A stretch of 64,000 nt of DNA. Source: Myxococcales bacterium (GTDB taxonomy: Bacteria; Myxococcota_A; Polyangia; Polyangiales; JADJMO01). This document shows, in pieces, positions 30,821-40,601 of this stretch. The translations under genes were made by a program, and so were the position numbers. The stretch lies in assembly GCA_016709545.1 (NCBI GenBank), contig JADJMO010000020.1, positions 119,769 to 183,768 on the forward strand, given 5' to 3'. The stretch's first letter is position 1. Each line of letters starts with the position of its first letter. The notes beneath the pieces were generated by a model that had not been told where the DNA came from, did no database searches, and worked only from the letters and a program-made list of their open reading frames with translations.

Positions 30821-33028
30821 ATGGCCCATCATTTCCGGTTCTATCGCGTCGGTGGCTTCGACCAGGTCGTGCTCGATCGGGGGGAGGATCTGCTCGCGCT
30901 CGACCAGCTCGACCAGAAGCTCTGGGTCGCGCTCGCGTGTCCCACCACGGGCCTCGAGCTCGACGAAAAGACGCTCGAGCTGATCGACACCGACGGCGAC
31001 CACCGGATCCGTCCGCCGGAGGTGATCGCGGCGACCAAGTGGGCCGGCACGATCCTCAAGGACGCGGGCGACCTCGTGAAGGGCGGCGACGCGATCGAGC
31101 TCTCGCACATCGACGAGACCCAGCCCGACGGCAAGGCCATCGCCGCGTCGGCCCGGCAGATCCTGAGCGACCTCGGCAAGAAGTCCGAGAAGGCGATCTC
31201 GCTCGCCGACGTCGCCGACACGGCCAAGATCTTCTCGCAGACCAAGTTCAACGGCGACGGGGTGTTGCCCGCCGATTCGGCCGACGACGACGCGACCAAG
31301 CAGGCGGTCCTCGACGTGCTCGCGTGCTTCGGCGCCGAGGTCGACCGCAGCGGCAAGGAAGGCGTCACGCAGGCCAAGGTCGACGCGTTCTTCACGGCGG
31401 CGGAGGCCTTCGACGCCTGGCACCGCGCCGCCGAGGCCGACGCGACGGTGCGCCCGCTGAAGGACGACACGGCCGCCGCGGCCGACGCGGTCGCAGCCGT
31501 TCGCGCCAAGGTCGACGACTGGTTCACGCGCTGTCGCCTCGCGGCGTTCGACGCGCGCGCCGCCGGTCCCCTCGCGCACAGCGAGGCCGAATACGCGACC
31601 CTCGCGCCGCGGATCCTCACCGACACCGGAGAAGAGGTCGCCGCGTTCCCCCTCGCGCGCATCGACGCCGGCAAGAACCCCGCGTTGCCGTTCGGCTCGG
31701 GGCTGAACCCCGGCTGGGTCGCGCGCATGGAGACCCTGCGCAAGGCGGCGGTGGTGCCGCTCCTCGGCGAGCGCGCCACGCTGAGCGCGGACGACTGGGC
31801 CGCCGTGCTCGCCAAGCTCGCGCCGTTCGAGGCGTGGCGCGCGAAGAAGGCCGGGGGTGAGGTCGAGAAGCTCGGCCTGGCTCGCGTCCGGGAGCTCCTC
31901 GGCTCGACGGCGCGTGCCGACGTGACCAGCCTCATCGCCAAGGACCAGGCGCTCGCGCCCGAGGCGGCGGCGATCGCCATGGTGGAGAAGCTGATCCGCT
32001 ACCACCGCGATCTCTATCGCCTGCTGCTCAACTTCGTGTCGTTCACCGACTTCTACTCGCGCAAGCGCAAGGCGGCGTTCCAGGCCGGCACCCTGTACCT
32101 CGACGGACGCAGCTGCGACCTCGCCATCCCGGTGAAAGATCCCGGCGCACACGCGGCGATCGCCACCCAGAGCGGCACCTTCCTCGCCTACTGCGAGTGC
32201 ACGCGCAAGGACGACGCCAGCAAGAAGATGACCGTGGCCGTCGCCTTCACCGGCGGCGACTCGGACAACCTCCAGGTCGGCCGCAACGGCGTGTTCTACG
32301 ACCGCAAGGGCAAGGACTGGGACGCGACGATCATCAAGCTCGTCGAGCACCCCATCTCGATCCGCCAGGCGTTCTGGGCGCCGTACAAGTTCGTCGCCAA
32401 GGCGGTCGGCCAGCAGGTGGAGAAGTTCGCCTCGGCGCGTGACAAGGAGATGCAGGCCAACGCGGCGGCGAGCACGGAGGCCACGACGATCAACGTGACG
32501 GCGCCGCCCGCCGCGGCGGCGCCCGCGGCACCTGCGCCTGCCCCCGGCGCGCCAGCGCCCGCGCCTCCTCCGCCCCCGCCTCCCCCTCCCTTCGACGTCG
32601 GCAAGTCGGTCGGCATCTTCGCGGCCATCGGGCTCGCCCTCGGCGCGATCGGGTCGGCGCTCGCCATGGTGGCGACCGGCTTCCTCTCGCTGAAGTGGTG
32701 GCAGATGCCCATCGCGGTCACCGCCCTCCTGCTCGTGTTCAGCGGCCCCTCGATGCTGCTCGCGGCGCTCAAGCTGCACCGCCGCACCATCGGTCCGATC
32801 CTCGACGCGGCCGGCTGGGCGGTGAACGCGCGCGCCAAGATGAACATCCCGTTCGGCGGCTCGCTCACGCAGGAGGCCGAGCTGCCCGAAGGGGCGGAGC
32901 GCTCGCTCGACGATCCCTTCGAGGAGAAGAAGCAGCCCTGGGTCTTCTACTTCTTCGTGCTCTGCGTGGTCGCCGGCATCGTCGCCTCGTGGAAGCTCGG
33001 CTACCTCGCCCGCCTGCTGCACCGCTGA
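30821..33028 (+). CDS. EF-hand membrane protein of unknown function
   Basis: 735 residues. Near the N-terminus is a canonical EF-hand loop (residues 56-67, DTDGDHRIRPPE, with Asp56, Asp58, Asp60 and Glu67), and a weaker NGDG loop occurs near 147. The middle is a soluble region of about 400 residues that I do not recognise. A Pro/Ala linker at about 562-590 leads to three hydrophobic helices (IFAAIGLALGAIGSALAMV, AVTALLLVFSGPSMLLAAL, WVFYFFVLCVVAGIVASW). So a large, probably calcium-sensing soluble part is tethered to the membrane by its C-terminus. No neighbour explains its role. Confidence 0.7.
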   Translation: MAHHFRFYRVGGFDQVVLDRGEDLLALDQLDQKLWVALACPTTGLELDEKTLELIDTDGDHRIRPPEVIAATKWAGTILKDAGDLVKGGDAIELSHIDETQPDGKAIAASARQILSDLGKKSEKAISLADVADTAKIFSQTKFNGDGVLPADSADDDATKQAVLDVLACFGAEVDRSGKEGVTQAKVDAFFTAAEAFDAWHRAAEADATVRPLKDDTAAAADAVAAVRAKVDDWFTRCRLAAFDARAAGPLAHSEAEYATLAPRILTDTGEEVAAFPLARIDAGKNPALPFGSGLNPGWVARMETLRKAAVVPLLGERATLSADDWAAVLAKLAPFEAWRAKKAGGEVEKLGLARVRELLGSTARADVTSLIAKDQALAPEAAAIAMVEKLIRYHRDLYRLLLNFVSFTDFYSRKRKAAFQAGTLYLDGRSCDLAIPVKDPGAHAAIATQSGTFLAYCECTRKDDASKKMTVAVAFTGGDSDNLQVGRNGVFYDRKGKDWDATIIKLVEHPISIRQAFWAPYKFVAKAVGQQVEKFASARDKEMQANAAASTEATTINVTAPPAAAAPAAPAPAPGAPAPAPPPPPPPPPFDVGKSVGIFAAIGLALGAIGSALAMVATGFLSLKWWQMPIAVTALLLVFSGPSMLLAALKLHRRTIGPILDAAGWAVNARAKMNIPFGGSLTQEAELPEGAERSLDDPFEEKKQPWVFYFFVLCVVAGIVASWKLGYLARLLHR

Positions 33029-33161
33029 CCTCCGAGAGCGGCGACGCAACCGCGGAAGTCGCTCTACTATCACGCACGATGGCGGCCGAGTTTCCCGAAG
33101 GGATCGGCTCGAGACAGTTGGTGTCTTGCAAAACAGACGTGATGGCGCCATAACAGAGGGC

Positions 33162-33578
33162 ATGAACGCCCTCTCGCTGGCGACCAGCGCGGCCGGCGGG
33201 GTCCTGATCGGCCTCGCCTCCGTCGGCTACCTCCTCCTCGTCGGTCGGATCGCCGGCGTCAGTGGGGTCCTCGGCGGCCTCGCGGTCGCCGAGCCCGACG
33301 ACCGCCGGGTCCGGGCCGGCTTCCTCGTGGGTCTCCTCGCGGGCGCCGTCGCGCTCCGCCTCGTCTTCCCTCGAGCGCTCGGCACGCCGACCGGCCCGCT
33401 CGGCATGCTGATCGTGGCCGGCCTCCTCGTGGGCGTGGGCACCACGCTCGCCAACGGCTGCACCAGCGGTCACGGCGTGTGCGGGCTCGGACGGCGGTCG
33501 GCGCGGTCGCTCGTCGCGGTGCTGGTGTTCATGGCGGTCGCCATGGTCACGGCGTCGCTGCGCGGGGGTGCGTCGTGA
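33162..33578 (+). CDS. YeeE/YedE family transporter, N-terminal half
   Basis: 138 residues with four or so membrane helices. The motif NGCTSGHGVCGLGRRS is the YeeE/YedE signature carrying the cysteine that contacts the sulfur substrate. Members import thiosulfate or related sulfur compounds, often as two short proteins. I start at ATG 33162; an upstream start adds a non-hydrophobic leader. GTGA overlap with the second half shows coupled translation. No sulfur-oxidation gene is adjacent. Confidence 0.8.
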   Translation: MNALSLATSAAGGVLIGLASVGYLLLVGRIAGVSGVLGGLAVAEPDDRRVRAGFLVGLLAGAVALRLVFPRALGTPTGPLGMLIVAGLLVGVGTTLANGCTSGHGVCGLGRRSARSLVAVLVFMAVAMVTASLRGGAS

Positions 33579-34021
33579 AGAGCGTGCTCGCCGCGTTCCT
33601 GCTCGGCCTCCTGTTCACCGCCGGGCTCGCGCTCGGCGGGATGACCGATCCCGCGAAGGTGCTCGCCTTCCTCGACACGCGTGGCGCGTGGGACCCGAGC
33701 CTCGCGTTCGTGATGGGCGGCGCAGTCGGGGTCACGGCGCTGGCTTTTCCCTTCGTCCTGCGCCGGCGCGCGCCCGTCTTCGAGCCGACGTTCTCGCTCC
33801 CCAGGGCCGCCGAGATCGACGCACGGTTGATCGGAGGCTCGGCCCTGTTCGGTCTCGGCTGGGGGCTCTCCGGCCTCTGCCCCGGCCCGGCGCTGGTGGC
33901 CCTCGTCACGCTCCACCCCGCGGCCCTGGCCTTCGGTGCGGCGATGACCGTGTCGGCGTGGATCTCGCGCGTCGTCGAGAAGGCCAAGGACGCCGCCTTC
34001 TTGATCGAAGAAGTGGACTGA
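33575..34021 (+). CDS. YeeE/YedE family transporter, C-terminal half
   Basis: 148 residues and about four membrane helices. LFGLGWGLSGLCPGPALVAL is the matching cysteine motif of the second YeeE repeat (DUF6691 type). With the preceding gene it would form one two-subunit sulfur transporter in the inner membrane. GTG start at 33575 overlaps the previous stop. Convergent with the next gene, six bases apart. Confidence 0.8.
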   Translation: MKSVLAAFLLGLLFTAGLALGGMTDPAKVLAFLDTRGAWDPSLAFVMGGAVGVTALAFPFVLRRRAPVFEPTFSLPRAAEIDARLIGGSALFGLGWGLSGLCPGPALVALVTLHPAALAFGAAMTVSAWISRVVEKAKDAAFLIEEVD

Positions 34022-34026
34022 CCGCT

Positions 34027-34686
34027 TCAGGGCCGGCGGACGATCGCCGCGAACGAGCGGCGCAGATCCGTGCCGGCCTTGCCCGCGAGCACCGGGTCGA
34101 GCTCGCCCATGAACAGGCCCAGCGCCCGCGCCTGGATCGACGCCTCCTTGGAGAGCGCCGCGTCCTGACGAGCGATCCCGATCGACCAGAGGCGCCGCCA
34201 GATGGCGATCTCGGGGGCGTTCCAGCGCGCGGCGCGGAACACCGAAGCCGCCTCGCGCAGGACCGTGATCTCGTTGTCGGAGCCGTCGAACGCGGTCATG
34301 GCGTGGGCGATGCGCACGTCCTCCGCGGCCTCGAACCAGTGCTCCCGCAAGCGATGGATCCGGGCGCGGCCGAGGCGGAGCGGGATGCTCCCCGGCACGC
34401 GCAGGACTCCCTGCGCGTACACGTGCTCGGCCTCGAGGAGCTCGTTGCGCTTCACCCGCAGGGCGCCGAGGGCGAGGTACGCGGCCGACGAGGTCGGGTC
34501 GATGGTGAGCGCGTCGTGGTAGCGGGCGAGGGCGCCGAGCTCGTCGCCGGCCGCCTCGCGCGCCTTGCCCGCGTCGATCAGCACCGCGGCCGAGGTCGAA
34601 GGAGACGCCGCGCTGTCCGGCGCCGCGTGCAGGCAGAGCGCGCCGATCAGGGCGGTGGTGCCGACGAAGACCAGCGCTCGACGCAT
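34027..34686 (-). CDS. secreted TPR protein
   Basis: 219 residues starting MRRALVFVGTTALIGALCLHA, a signal peptide. TPR-like repeats follow (AGDELGALARYHDALTIDPTSSAAYLALGALRVKR and a second repeat), then helices without a recognised domain. Probably periplasmic and involved in protein contacts. Starts 36 bases beyond the end of murJ on the same strand, so it may be the last gene of that unit. Confidence 0.65.
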   Translation of the reverse strand: MRRALVFVGTTALIGALCLHAAPDSAASPSTSAAVLIDAGKAREAAGDELGALARYHDALTIDPTSSAAYLALGALRVKRNELLEAEHVYAQGVLRVPGSIPLRLGRARIHRLREHWFEAAEDVRIAHAMTAFDGSDNEITVLREAASVFRAARWNAPEIAIWRRLWSIGIARQDAALSKEASIQARALGLFMGELDPVLAGKAGTDLRRSFAAIVRRP

Positions 34687-34721
34687 CGACGAAGACCAGG
34701 GTAGCACCCCGAGACCCGCCG

Positions 34722-36359
34722 TCACGCACGGCGGCGGCGCAGGCGGCGGGCCAGGCCGGACACGATCGTGCGCTGCTCCTCGCTGCCGAGGCCGTAGCCG
34801 AGGGCGAGGAACACGCCACCGAACGCGGCGAGGCCGAGGATGAGGGGGGTCACCGCGCCGAGCACCGGCAGGAGCCCCGACGAGAGCCGCGCGGCGCCGA
34901 ACGCGGCGAGGCCGGCGAAGGCAGCCGCGGTGAGGTTCTTGAGGAAGCTTCCGACCCAGAGCCCGCCGTGGAGCTCCGGCCGCCGCTGACGCAGGTAGTG
35001 AATGAGCAGGGCCATCTGCACGAACGACGACCCGCTGACCGCGACCGAGACGCCCACGTGGCCGAGGCGACCGCGGAGGCCGAGCGCGAGCGCGACGAAC
35101 GCGAACAGATCCAGGAGGCTGACCCACACCGGCGTGCGCGTGTCGCCGAGCGCGTGGAAGATCGGCACGAGTTGCCGCACGAGCGCGACCGTCCAGATGC
35201 CGAGCGCTTGCGCGACGAGGGCGCGCGTGGTGCCGTCGACGCTCACCGCGTCGAACGCGCCGCGCGCGAACACGACGGTGGTGATGGGGCCGGCGAGGGC
35301 GACGAGCAGGGTCGTCGCGGGCAGCCCGACGTACGCCGAGAGGCGGATCGCGTGGGCCGCCGTGACGGCGACCTCCTTGCGATCGCCGCGCGCCACGAGC
35401 TTGGCCAGCGAGGGCAGGGTGGCCGTCGCGATGGCGAGCGCGAACACGCCCTGCGGGAAGTCGCAGAGCCGCTGCGCGTAGTAGAAGAACGAGTTCGCGC
35501 CCTCGCCGGCCTGCGACAGGAACCGGCGCGAGAGCACGAGGTCGACCTCGTAGATCATGAGGCCGATGGCCATGGGGGCGATGCGCCGGACGACCTCGCG
35601 GACCTTCGGGTCCGAGAGATCCAGCGCGAGGGGGCCGCCGAACCCGGCGCGGCGGAGATCGGGCGCTTGCGCGGCCACCTGCAGCGCGCCGCCGATCAGC
35701 GCGCCCACCGCCAGCGCGTAGAGCGGGTCGATGCCGTGACGCGACAGCACGGGCGCGAGGGCGAACGCGCACACGATCATCGCGACGTTGAGCAGGCCGG
35801 GGGCGAAGGCGGCGACGCCGAAGCGCTTGCGGGTCTGCAGCGCGCCGGCGCCGAGGGCGGCGAGCCCCATGAACAGCAGGTAGGGGAACACCGCGCGCGT
35901 GATGGCGACGGTGCGCTCGAACGCCCCCGGTCGCGCGTGGAAGCCGGCCGCGAACAGCTCGCAGAGGAGCGGCGCGGCCATCACGCCGACCGCGCAGGTC
36001 ACGATCAGCACGAGCCACATCGCGCCGCGCAGCTTGGCGTAGAAGCGCTCGGCAGCCTCCTTGCCCTCCTTCTCGTCGACGCCCGCGAGCACCGGGACGA
36101 AGGCGCTCGAGAGCGCGCCCTCGGCGAGCAGCTGGCGGAGCGCGTTCGGGATCGTGAACGCGACGAAGAAGAGGTCGGTGGCCGCGCGCGGGAACAGCGC
36201 CGCGAGCGCGAGATCGCGCCCCAGGCCGAGAGCCCGTGACGACAGCGTGCCGAGCCCGACGAGGCCCGCGCGCCCCGCGATCGCCGCCCGCTCGCCGGCC
36301 GCTCCGGCCGCGCCGTCCGGTTCGCCGCTCGGTTCCTCGCTCGCGGCTTGTCCGGCCAT
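34722..36359 (-). CDS. murJ: lipid II flippase MurJ
   Basis: 545 residues, about fourteen membrane helices, MOP superfamily. Flips lipid II to the periplasm for peptidoglycan synthesis. Typical segments: LGLGRDLALAALFPRAATDLFFVAFTIPNALRQLLAEGALSSAFVPV near the N-terminus, FDAVSVDGTTRALVAQALGIW and FHALGDTRTPVWVSL further on. An N-terminal Gly/Glu/Ala-rich tail of about 25 residues precedes the first helix. ATG start at 36359, two bases after the L,D-transpeptidase ends, so both wall genes are one transcript. Confidence 0.9.
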   Translation of the reverse strand: MAGQAASEEPSGEPDGAAGAAGERAAIAGRAGLVGLGTLSSRALGLGRDLALAALFPRAATDLFFVAFTIPNALRQLLAEGALSSAFVPVLAGVDEKEGKEAAERFYAKLRGAMWLVLIVTCAVGVMAAPLLCELFAAGFHARPGAFERTVAITRAVFPYLLFMGLAALGAGALQTRKRFGVAAFAPGLLNVAMIVCAFALAPVLSRHGIDPLYALAVGALIGGALQVAAQAPDLRRAGFGGPLALDLSDPKVREVVRRIAPMAIGLMIYEVDLVLSRRFLSQAGEGANSFFYYAQRLCDFPQGVFALAIATATLPSLAKLVARGDRKEVAVTAAHAIRLSAYVGLPATTLLVALAGPITTVVFARGAFDAVSVDGTTRALVAQALGIWTVALVRQLVPIFHALGDTRTPVWVSLLDLFAFVALALGLRGRLGHVGVSVAVSGSSFVQMALLIHYLRQRRPELHGGLWVGSFLKNLTAAAFAGLAAFGAARLSSGLLPVLGAVTPLILGLAAFGGVFLALGYGLGSEEQRTIVSGLARRLRRRRA

Positions 36360-36361
36360 CG

Positions 36362-38142
36362 TCAGGGGCGGGTGACGACGCGCGTGCCCGGGTTGCTGTC
36401 GCTGGACCACACCGCGTGCCACCCCGTCGGCAGCTGCGGTTCGGTCCACATGAACAGGCGCTTGCTGTCGGAGGGCGAGAGGTTCACGCAGCCGTGGCTG
36501 CGCGGTAGCCGAAGCGATCGTGCCAGAACGCGCCGTGCAGCGCGTAGGACGTGTGGAAGTACTGGATGTAGGGGACGTCGTCGATGCTGTAGAGCTCGCC
36601 CGCGGTGTCGCCGTCCATCGTGGCGGCCACGTGCTTCTCGCGTACGCGGAAGCTGCCCTGCACCGTGGCGAACTGGCCCTTGAGGTTCGTGCCGTCCTTG
36701 CCGGTGGAGACGAGCGTGGCGAACACCGGCTTGGTGCCCTCGTAGGCCACGAGCGCCTGCGCCTTGATCGAGACGTCGATCCACTTCTCGTTGGGCTTGA
36801 GGCCGTCGGGAGGCGCCACCTGCTCGATGCGCGTGACGTCCTGCGCGCGGACCCAGCGGCCGTCGAAGGTGGGCAGGTAGGTGAACTGCCCGCTCTTGAC
36901 CTCCTCGTAGCCGGGCGCGGTGGGCGCAAGCAGCCGGATCGGGTTCTGCTTCTTGAGGCGGTCCTTGATCGCGAAGGTCTTCTTGTCCTTGCTCTCGAAG
37001 ATGCCGGCCTCCTTGATCATCGACCAGGCCACGGGCAGCTGCATGTCGCCGACCAGCTCGACGCCCTTGTATTCGGGGGCCTTGATGATGGAGACGCTGT
37101 CGGCGGGGGCCACGAGGCCCATCGTGGTGCGGTGCCAGTTGCGGCCGTACCACGAGAAGCTGCGGTCGATGCTGATGGCGAAGCCCTTGGCCATGCGGCG
37201 GGCCACGAGGCCCTCACCCACCATGGTCTCCTTGAGGGAGGGCTTCTCTTTTCCCGCATCCTTCTCCCACCAGGGCACGCTCGAGGCGTCGGGCTCGCCC
37301 GCGACGGCGGCGTCGAGCTCGGCCACCACCCCGGAGTCGACGTCGTCACCGTAGGGGTCGTCGTCGCCGCCCTTCTTCTTCTTCTCGACCTTGGGCTGCG
37401 GCTTCATCCACGGCTCGTACTCCTGCCACTCCTTGGCCGAGGGCACCTTGCGGTAGAGCGGCGCGCCGTTGCGCCAGTTGAACGCGTACTTGTAGGGGAG
37501 CAGCTCCTCGAACGCGGGCGGCGCGGTGGCGAGCCGCACGTTGGGGGCCTCGAGGTTCAGCGAGCCGCCGCCCTTGTCGAGGCACACGTAGCCCCGCGGG
37601 ACGATGGCGACCCAGCCCTCCTTGCAGCTCGGCGAGCGGGTGCGCTTGACCGCCTCGCCGGCGACCGCGTCCTTGATCGGGACCTTGGCGCCGGCGCGCA
37701 GGTAGCCGATGCGCGGCGAGCTGTAGTTGGGCGACTCGAAGACGTGGGTCTGGAAATGCGCGGCGCCCAGCATCACGCCGCTCGAGGCCGCGCCGGCCTC
37801 CTTGTCGTCGGTGAAGGCGTCGGCCGGGATGTCGACGAGGTTGTTGCCGCCGCCGTCGGTGGGATCGGTGAGCCCCTTGCTCCCGGTGCCGGGGTGGGGG
37901 GGATCCATGGCGGCGGCGCCGGGTGCGACGGCCGAGCTCCCGGCGGCGGGCGGCTGGGGCGGGTCTCCCGAGCGGCCGCACGAGGTGAGCGCGGCGTAGG
38001 CGCCGCCCATGGCGGTGAGCACGGCGACGATGGACCACGAGATGCCCGGGCCCGACGAGCGCTCGGCGACCTGCGGACGCGGCGAGGCCTCTCCCGCGGG
38101 GCGGCGGGGACGGGGCTTCTTCTTCGTGTCCTTCCTGGGCAT
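36362..38142 (-). CDS. L,D-transpeptidase (YkuD), frameshifted near the active site
   Basis: About 593 residues when repaired. An N-terminal basic tail and a membrane anchor (SWSIVAVLTAMGGAYAALTSC) are followed by an SH3-like part and a long linker, then the YkuD domain. The catalytic motif HGAFWHDRFG / LPRSHGCVNLSPSD holds the nucleophile Cys. The frame breaks at exactly this point (near 36508): one base is missing after TTCGG. Forms 3-3 crosslinks or attaches proteins to peptidoglycan in the periplasm. Start ATG 38142 (MPRKDTKKK) preferred to a longer frame. Pairs with murJ. Confidence 0.85.
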
Positions 38143-38279
38143 GACTCGGGGGAACGCCGGTCGGTTAGCGCATGTTCCGGCGCGCGGGCTACTTTCGCGC
38201 GGTGTGCCGGCTGCGCCGTCCCCTCTCCTCGGGGATTGGACGCTGAGGGAGGGGCGGTTTACGTTCGTCCGCAAGCGAG

Positions 38280-40145
38280 ATGACCGAAGCGTCGGAGCAA
38301 CTGGAGCGTCGCATCGCGGCCCCGGCGCCGCTCGTGTGGGCCCTCGTCGCGGACACCAACCGCTTCGACCGCGCGGCGGGCCTCACGGCGGGCACGTACT
38401 CGTTCCGGGAGATGCCCGACGGCCGCCGCGAGCGCGTCGCGCGGGCCAAGCAGGCCGGCTTCGACATCGAGTGGATCGAGCCCGCCTACGACTGGATCGA
38501 GGGCCGCTTCGTCCGCGGTCGCCGCACGTTCGTCGCCGGCCCGCCCAAGTCGGGGGGCTTCTCCGTGGAGCTCACCCCCGACGGCGAGAGCACGATCGTG
38601 AAGGCGCGCGCGTGGGTCGCGGGCGACGGCGTCCTCGGGTTCGTGGCGCGCACCATCATGCGCCCGCAGTTCCGCACCGCGCTGCGGCGCTACCTCGACG
38701 CCATCGAGAAGGTCCTCCGCGAGGCCCGGCCGGTCTACGACTGGGCCGCCGAGCCTCCGGCCGCGGCCGCCCGTCGCGCGCTGATGACCCAGGTCGCCGA
38801 CGAGGTCACGACCGGCGTGCGCACGCCGAACGACGAGACCAGCTTCGCGTTCCGTGCGCGCAAGCTCAAGGACGCGCCGATCGACCCGGATCTCCGTGAC
38901 AAGCTCGTCGAGTACCTGCGCACGCGCTCCGACGAAGAGGTGGCCACCCTGCGGCCGTTCGAGGTGGCGGGCGCGTGGGGCGCCGATCGTCGCGAGACGC
39001 TGCGCGTGTTCCTGCACGCGGCCCGCGCGGGGCTCCTCGAGCTCGAGTGGCAGATCAACTGCCCCACCTGCCGCGTCGGCGCGCAGACGGCGTCGAACCT
39101 GAAGGACGTCGGGCGGCAGGGCCACTGCGACGCCTGCCAGATCGAATACGACCTCGACTTCGCCGAGCACGTCGAGGCCATCTTCCGCGTCAGTCCGAGC
39201 ATCCGCAAGGTGGAGACCGCCGTGTACTGCGCGAGCTCGCCGTGGTTCCGGCCGCACGTCTTCGCGCAGCTCAGCCTCGAGCCCTGGCAGACGGTCACGC
39301 TGCCTGCGCAGCTGCCGCCCGGGGTCATGCTGGTGCGCACGCTCCGCGAGCGGCGGCGCGGCCAGTTCCTCGTCGGCGAGCGCCAACCCGAGCGCGTGCG
39401 CATCGCGTTCGGAGAAGAGCTCGTCGCGGAGGCCTCCGGGGTGGCCGAGAACGGCGACGCGCGGATCGAGTTGCACAACGAGAGCGACCGCGCCGAGACC
39501 GTGCTGCTCGAGCGCACCGGCTGGAACGCCGACATCGTCCTCGGCAGCGTCATCGCCACCTTCCCGGATTTTCTCGACCTGTTCGCCACCGAGGCCCCGG
39601 CCTCGGGCGTCGAGCTCACGGTCTCCACCATGACCGTGCTGTTCAGCGATCTCACCGGGTCGACCGCGCTCTACCAGCGGGTCGGCGACGCCCGCGCCTA
39701 CGCGATCGTCGGCGAACACTTCCGCGACATGACCCGCGCGGTCGCCGAGGCCGAGGGGGCGATCGTCAAGACGATGGGCGACGCCGTCATGGCCACCTTC
39801 GCCTCGCCGGCCGCCGCCCTCGACGCCGCGTACGCCATGGTGCGGGAGTGCGAGCGCGCGCACGGCGGCCTCGGCCTCTCGGTCAAGATCGGGCTGCACG
39901 AGGGCCCGTGCCTCGCCGTGCGGGCCAACGATCGCCTCGACTTCTTCGGCACCACCGTCAACCTCTCCGCGCGCCTGCAGGCCCAGGCCAAGGGGAGCGA
40001 GATCGTCGTCACCGAGGCCATGCTCGACCACGAGGGCGTGCGGGCCAAGGTCGGCGCGCGGCCGCTGCGGCGCTTCACGGCCAGCCTCAAGGGCATCGAC
40101 GCCGAGCAGCGGCTGGTCGGGATCGACGCCACGGGCCGCCCTTGA
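38280..40145 (+). CDS. START/SRPBCC-DUF5939-adenylate cyclase
   Basis: 621 residues in three parts. Residues 1-150 look like a START/SRPBCC lipid-binding domain (ERRIAAPAPLVWALVADTNRFDRAAG). Residues about 180-430 resemble DUF5939, with a CPTC...CDAC zinc ribbon at about 261-278. Residues about 448-610 are a class III nucleotidyl cyclase: VLFSDLTGSTAL (first metal Asp) and KTMGDAVMATF (second metal Asp) are intact, with NLSARLQAQAKG further on. Likely makes cAMP in response to a ligand of the first domain. No membrane helix. Stop overlaps the next gene. Confidence 0.8.
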   Translation: MTEASEQLERRIAAPAPLVWALVADTNRFDRAAGLTAGTYSFREMPDGRRERVARAKQAGFDIEWIEPAYDWIEGRFVRGRRTFVAGPPKSGGFSVELTPDGESTIVKARAWVAGDGVLGFVARTIMRPQFRTALRRYLDAIEKVLREARPVYDWAAEPPAAAARRALMTQVADEVTTGVRTPNDETSFAFRARKLKDAPIDPDLRDKLVEYLRTRSDEEVATLRPFEVAGAWGADRRETLRVFLHAARAGLLELEWQINCPTCRVGAQTASNLKDVGRQGHCDACQIEYDLDFAEHVEAIFRVSPSIRKVETAVYCASSPWFRPHVFAQLSLEPWQTVTLPAQLPPGVMLVRTLRERRRGQFLVGERQPERVRIAFGEELVAEASGVAENGDARIELHNESDRAETVLLERTGWNADIVLGSVIATFPDFLDLFATEAPASGVELTVSTMTVLFSDLTGSTALYQRVGDARAYAIVGEHFRDMTRAVAEAEGAIVKTMGDAVMATFASPAAALDAAYAMVRECERAHGGLGLSVKIGLHEGPCLAVRANDRLDFFGTTVNLSARLQAQAKGSEIVVTEAMLDHEGVRAKVGARPLRRFTASLKGIDAEQRLVGIDATGRP

Positions 40146-40567
40146 TCACGAAGGTCCACCTCGATCGCTGGTTCCGCGCCGAGCTCGAGCCGCGCATGAA
40201 GCTCGCCCGGATCGCCCGCACCGCGGAGCCCTTCGTCGACCTCGCCGAGTGCGAGCGGGCCCACGCCACCCTCGCCGGGCTGCCCTGGCCCGACCCCCGA
40301 TCGACCCTCGTGCTGCTCCATGATCTGCGACAGGCCCCCTCGCGCAACGACCCGGACTACGAGGCGGTGGTGATCCGCCACGCTCCCCAGATCTTCTCGG
40401 GGTTTCGCCGGGTTGCGGTGCTGGTGAAGAACCTGACCGGCAAGCTGCAGGTCGACCGGCTGGCGCGCGCCCCCGACTCGGCTCCCCCCTCGTCCCGCCA
40501 GCAGGGGAGGGCGACCCCCCAGGTGTTCACCGAGGAGAGCGCGGCGATCGGCTACCTGATCGCTTGA
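40142..40567 (+). CDS. STAS-like small protein
   Basis: 141 residues starting at TTG 40142 in the cyclase stop (TTGA). The pattern STLVLLHDLRQAP, helix, FSGFRRVAVLVKNLTGKLQVDRLAR and FTEESAAIGYL looks like the SpoIIAA/STAS-like orphans common in myxobacteria. It may be a partner of the cyclase, because the two are translationally coupled. Function unknown. The Pro/Ser/Gln insert at about 113-126 is unusual. Confidence 0.55.
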   Translation: MITKVHLDRWFRAELEPRMKLARIARTAEPFVDLAECERAHATLAGLPWPDPRSTLVLLHDLRQAPSRNDPDYEAVVIRHAPQIFSGFRRVAVLVKNLTGKLQVDRLARAPDSAPPSSRQQGRATPQVFTEESAAIGYLIA

Positions 40568-40601
40568 TTCGCGGCCTGATCGGAGCGAGTCAGGGGGCCT
40601 G

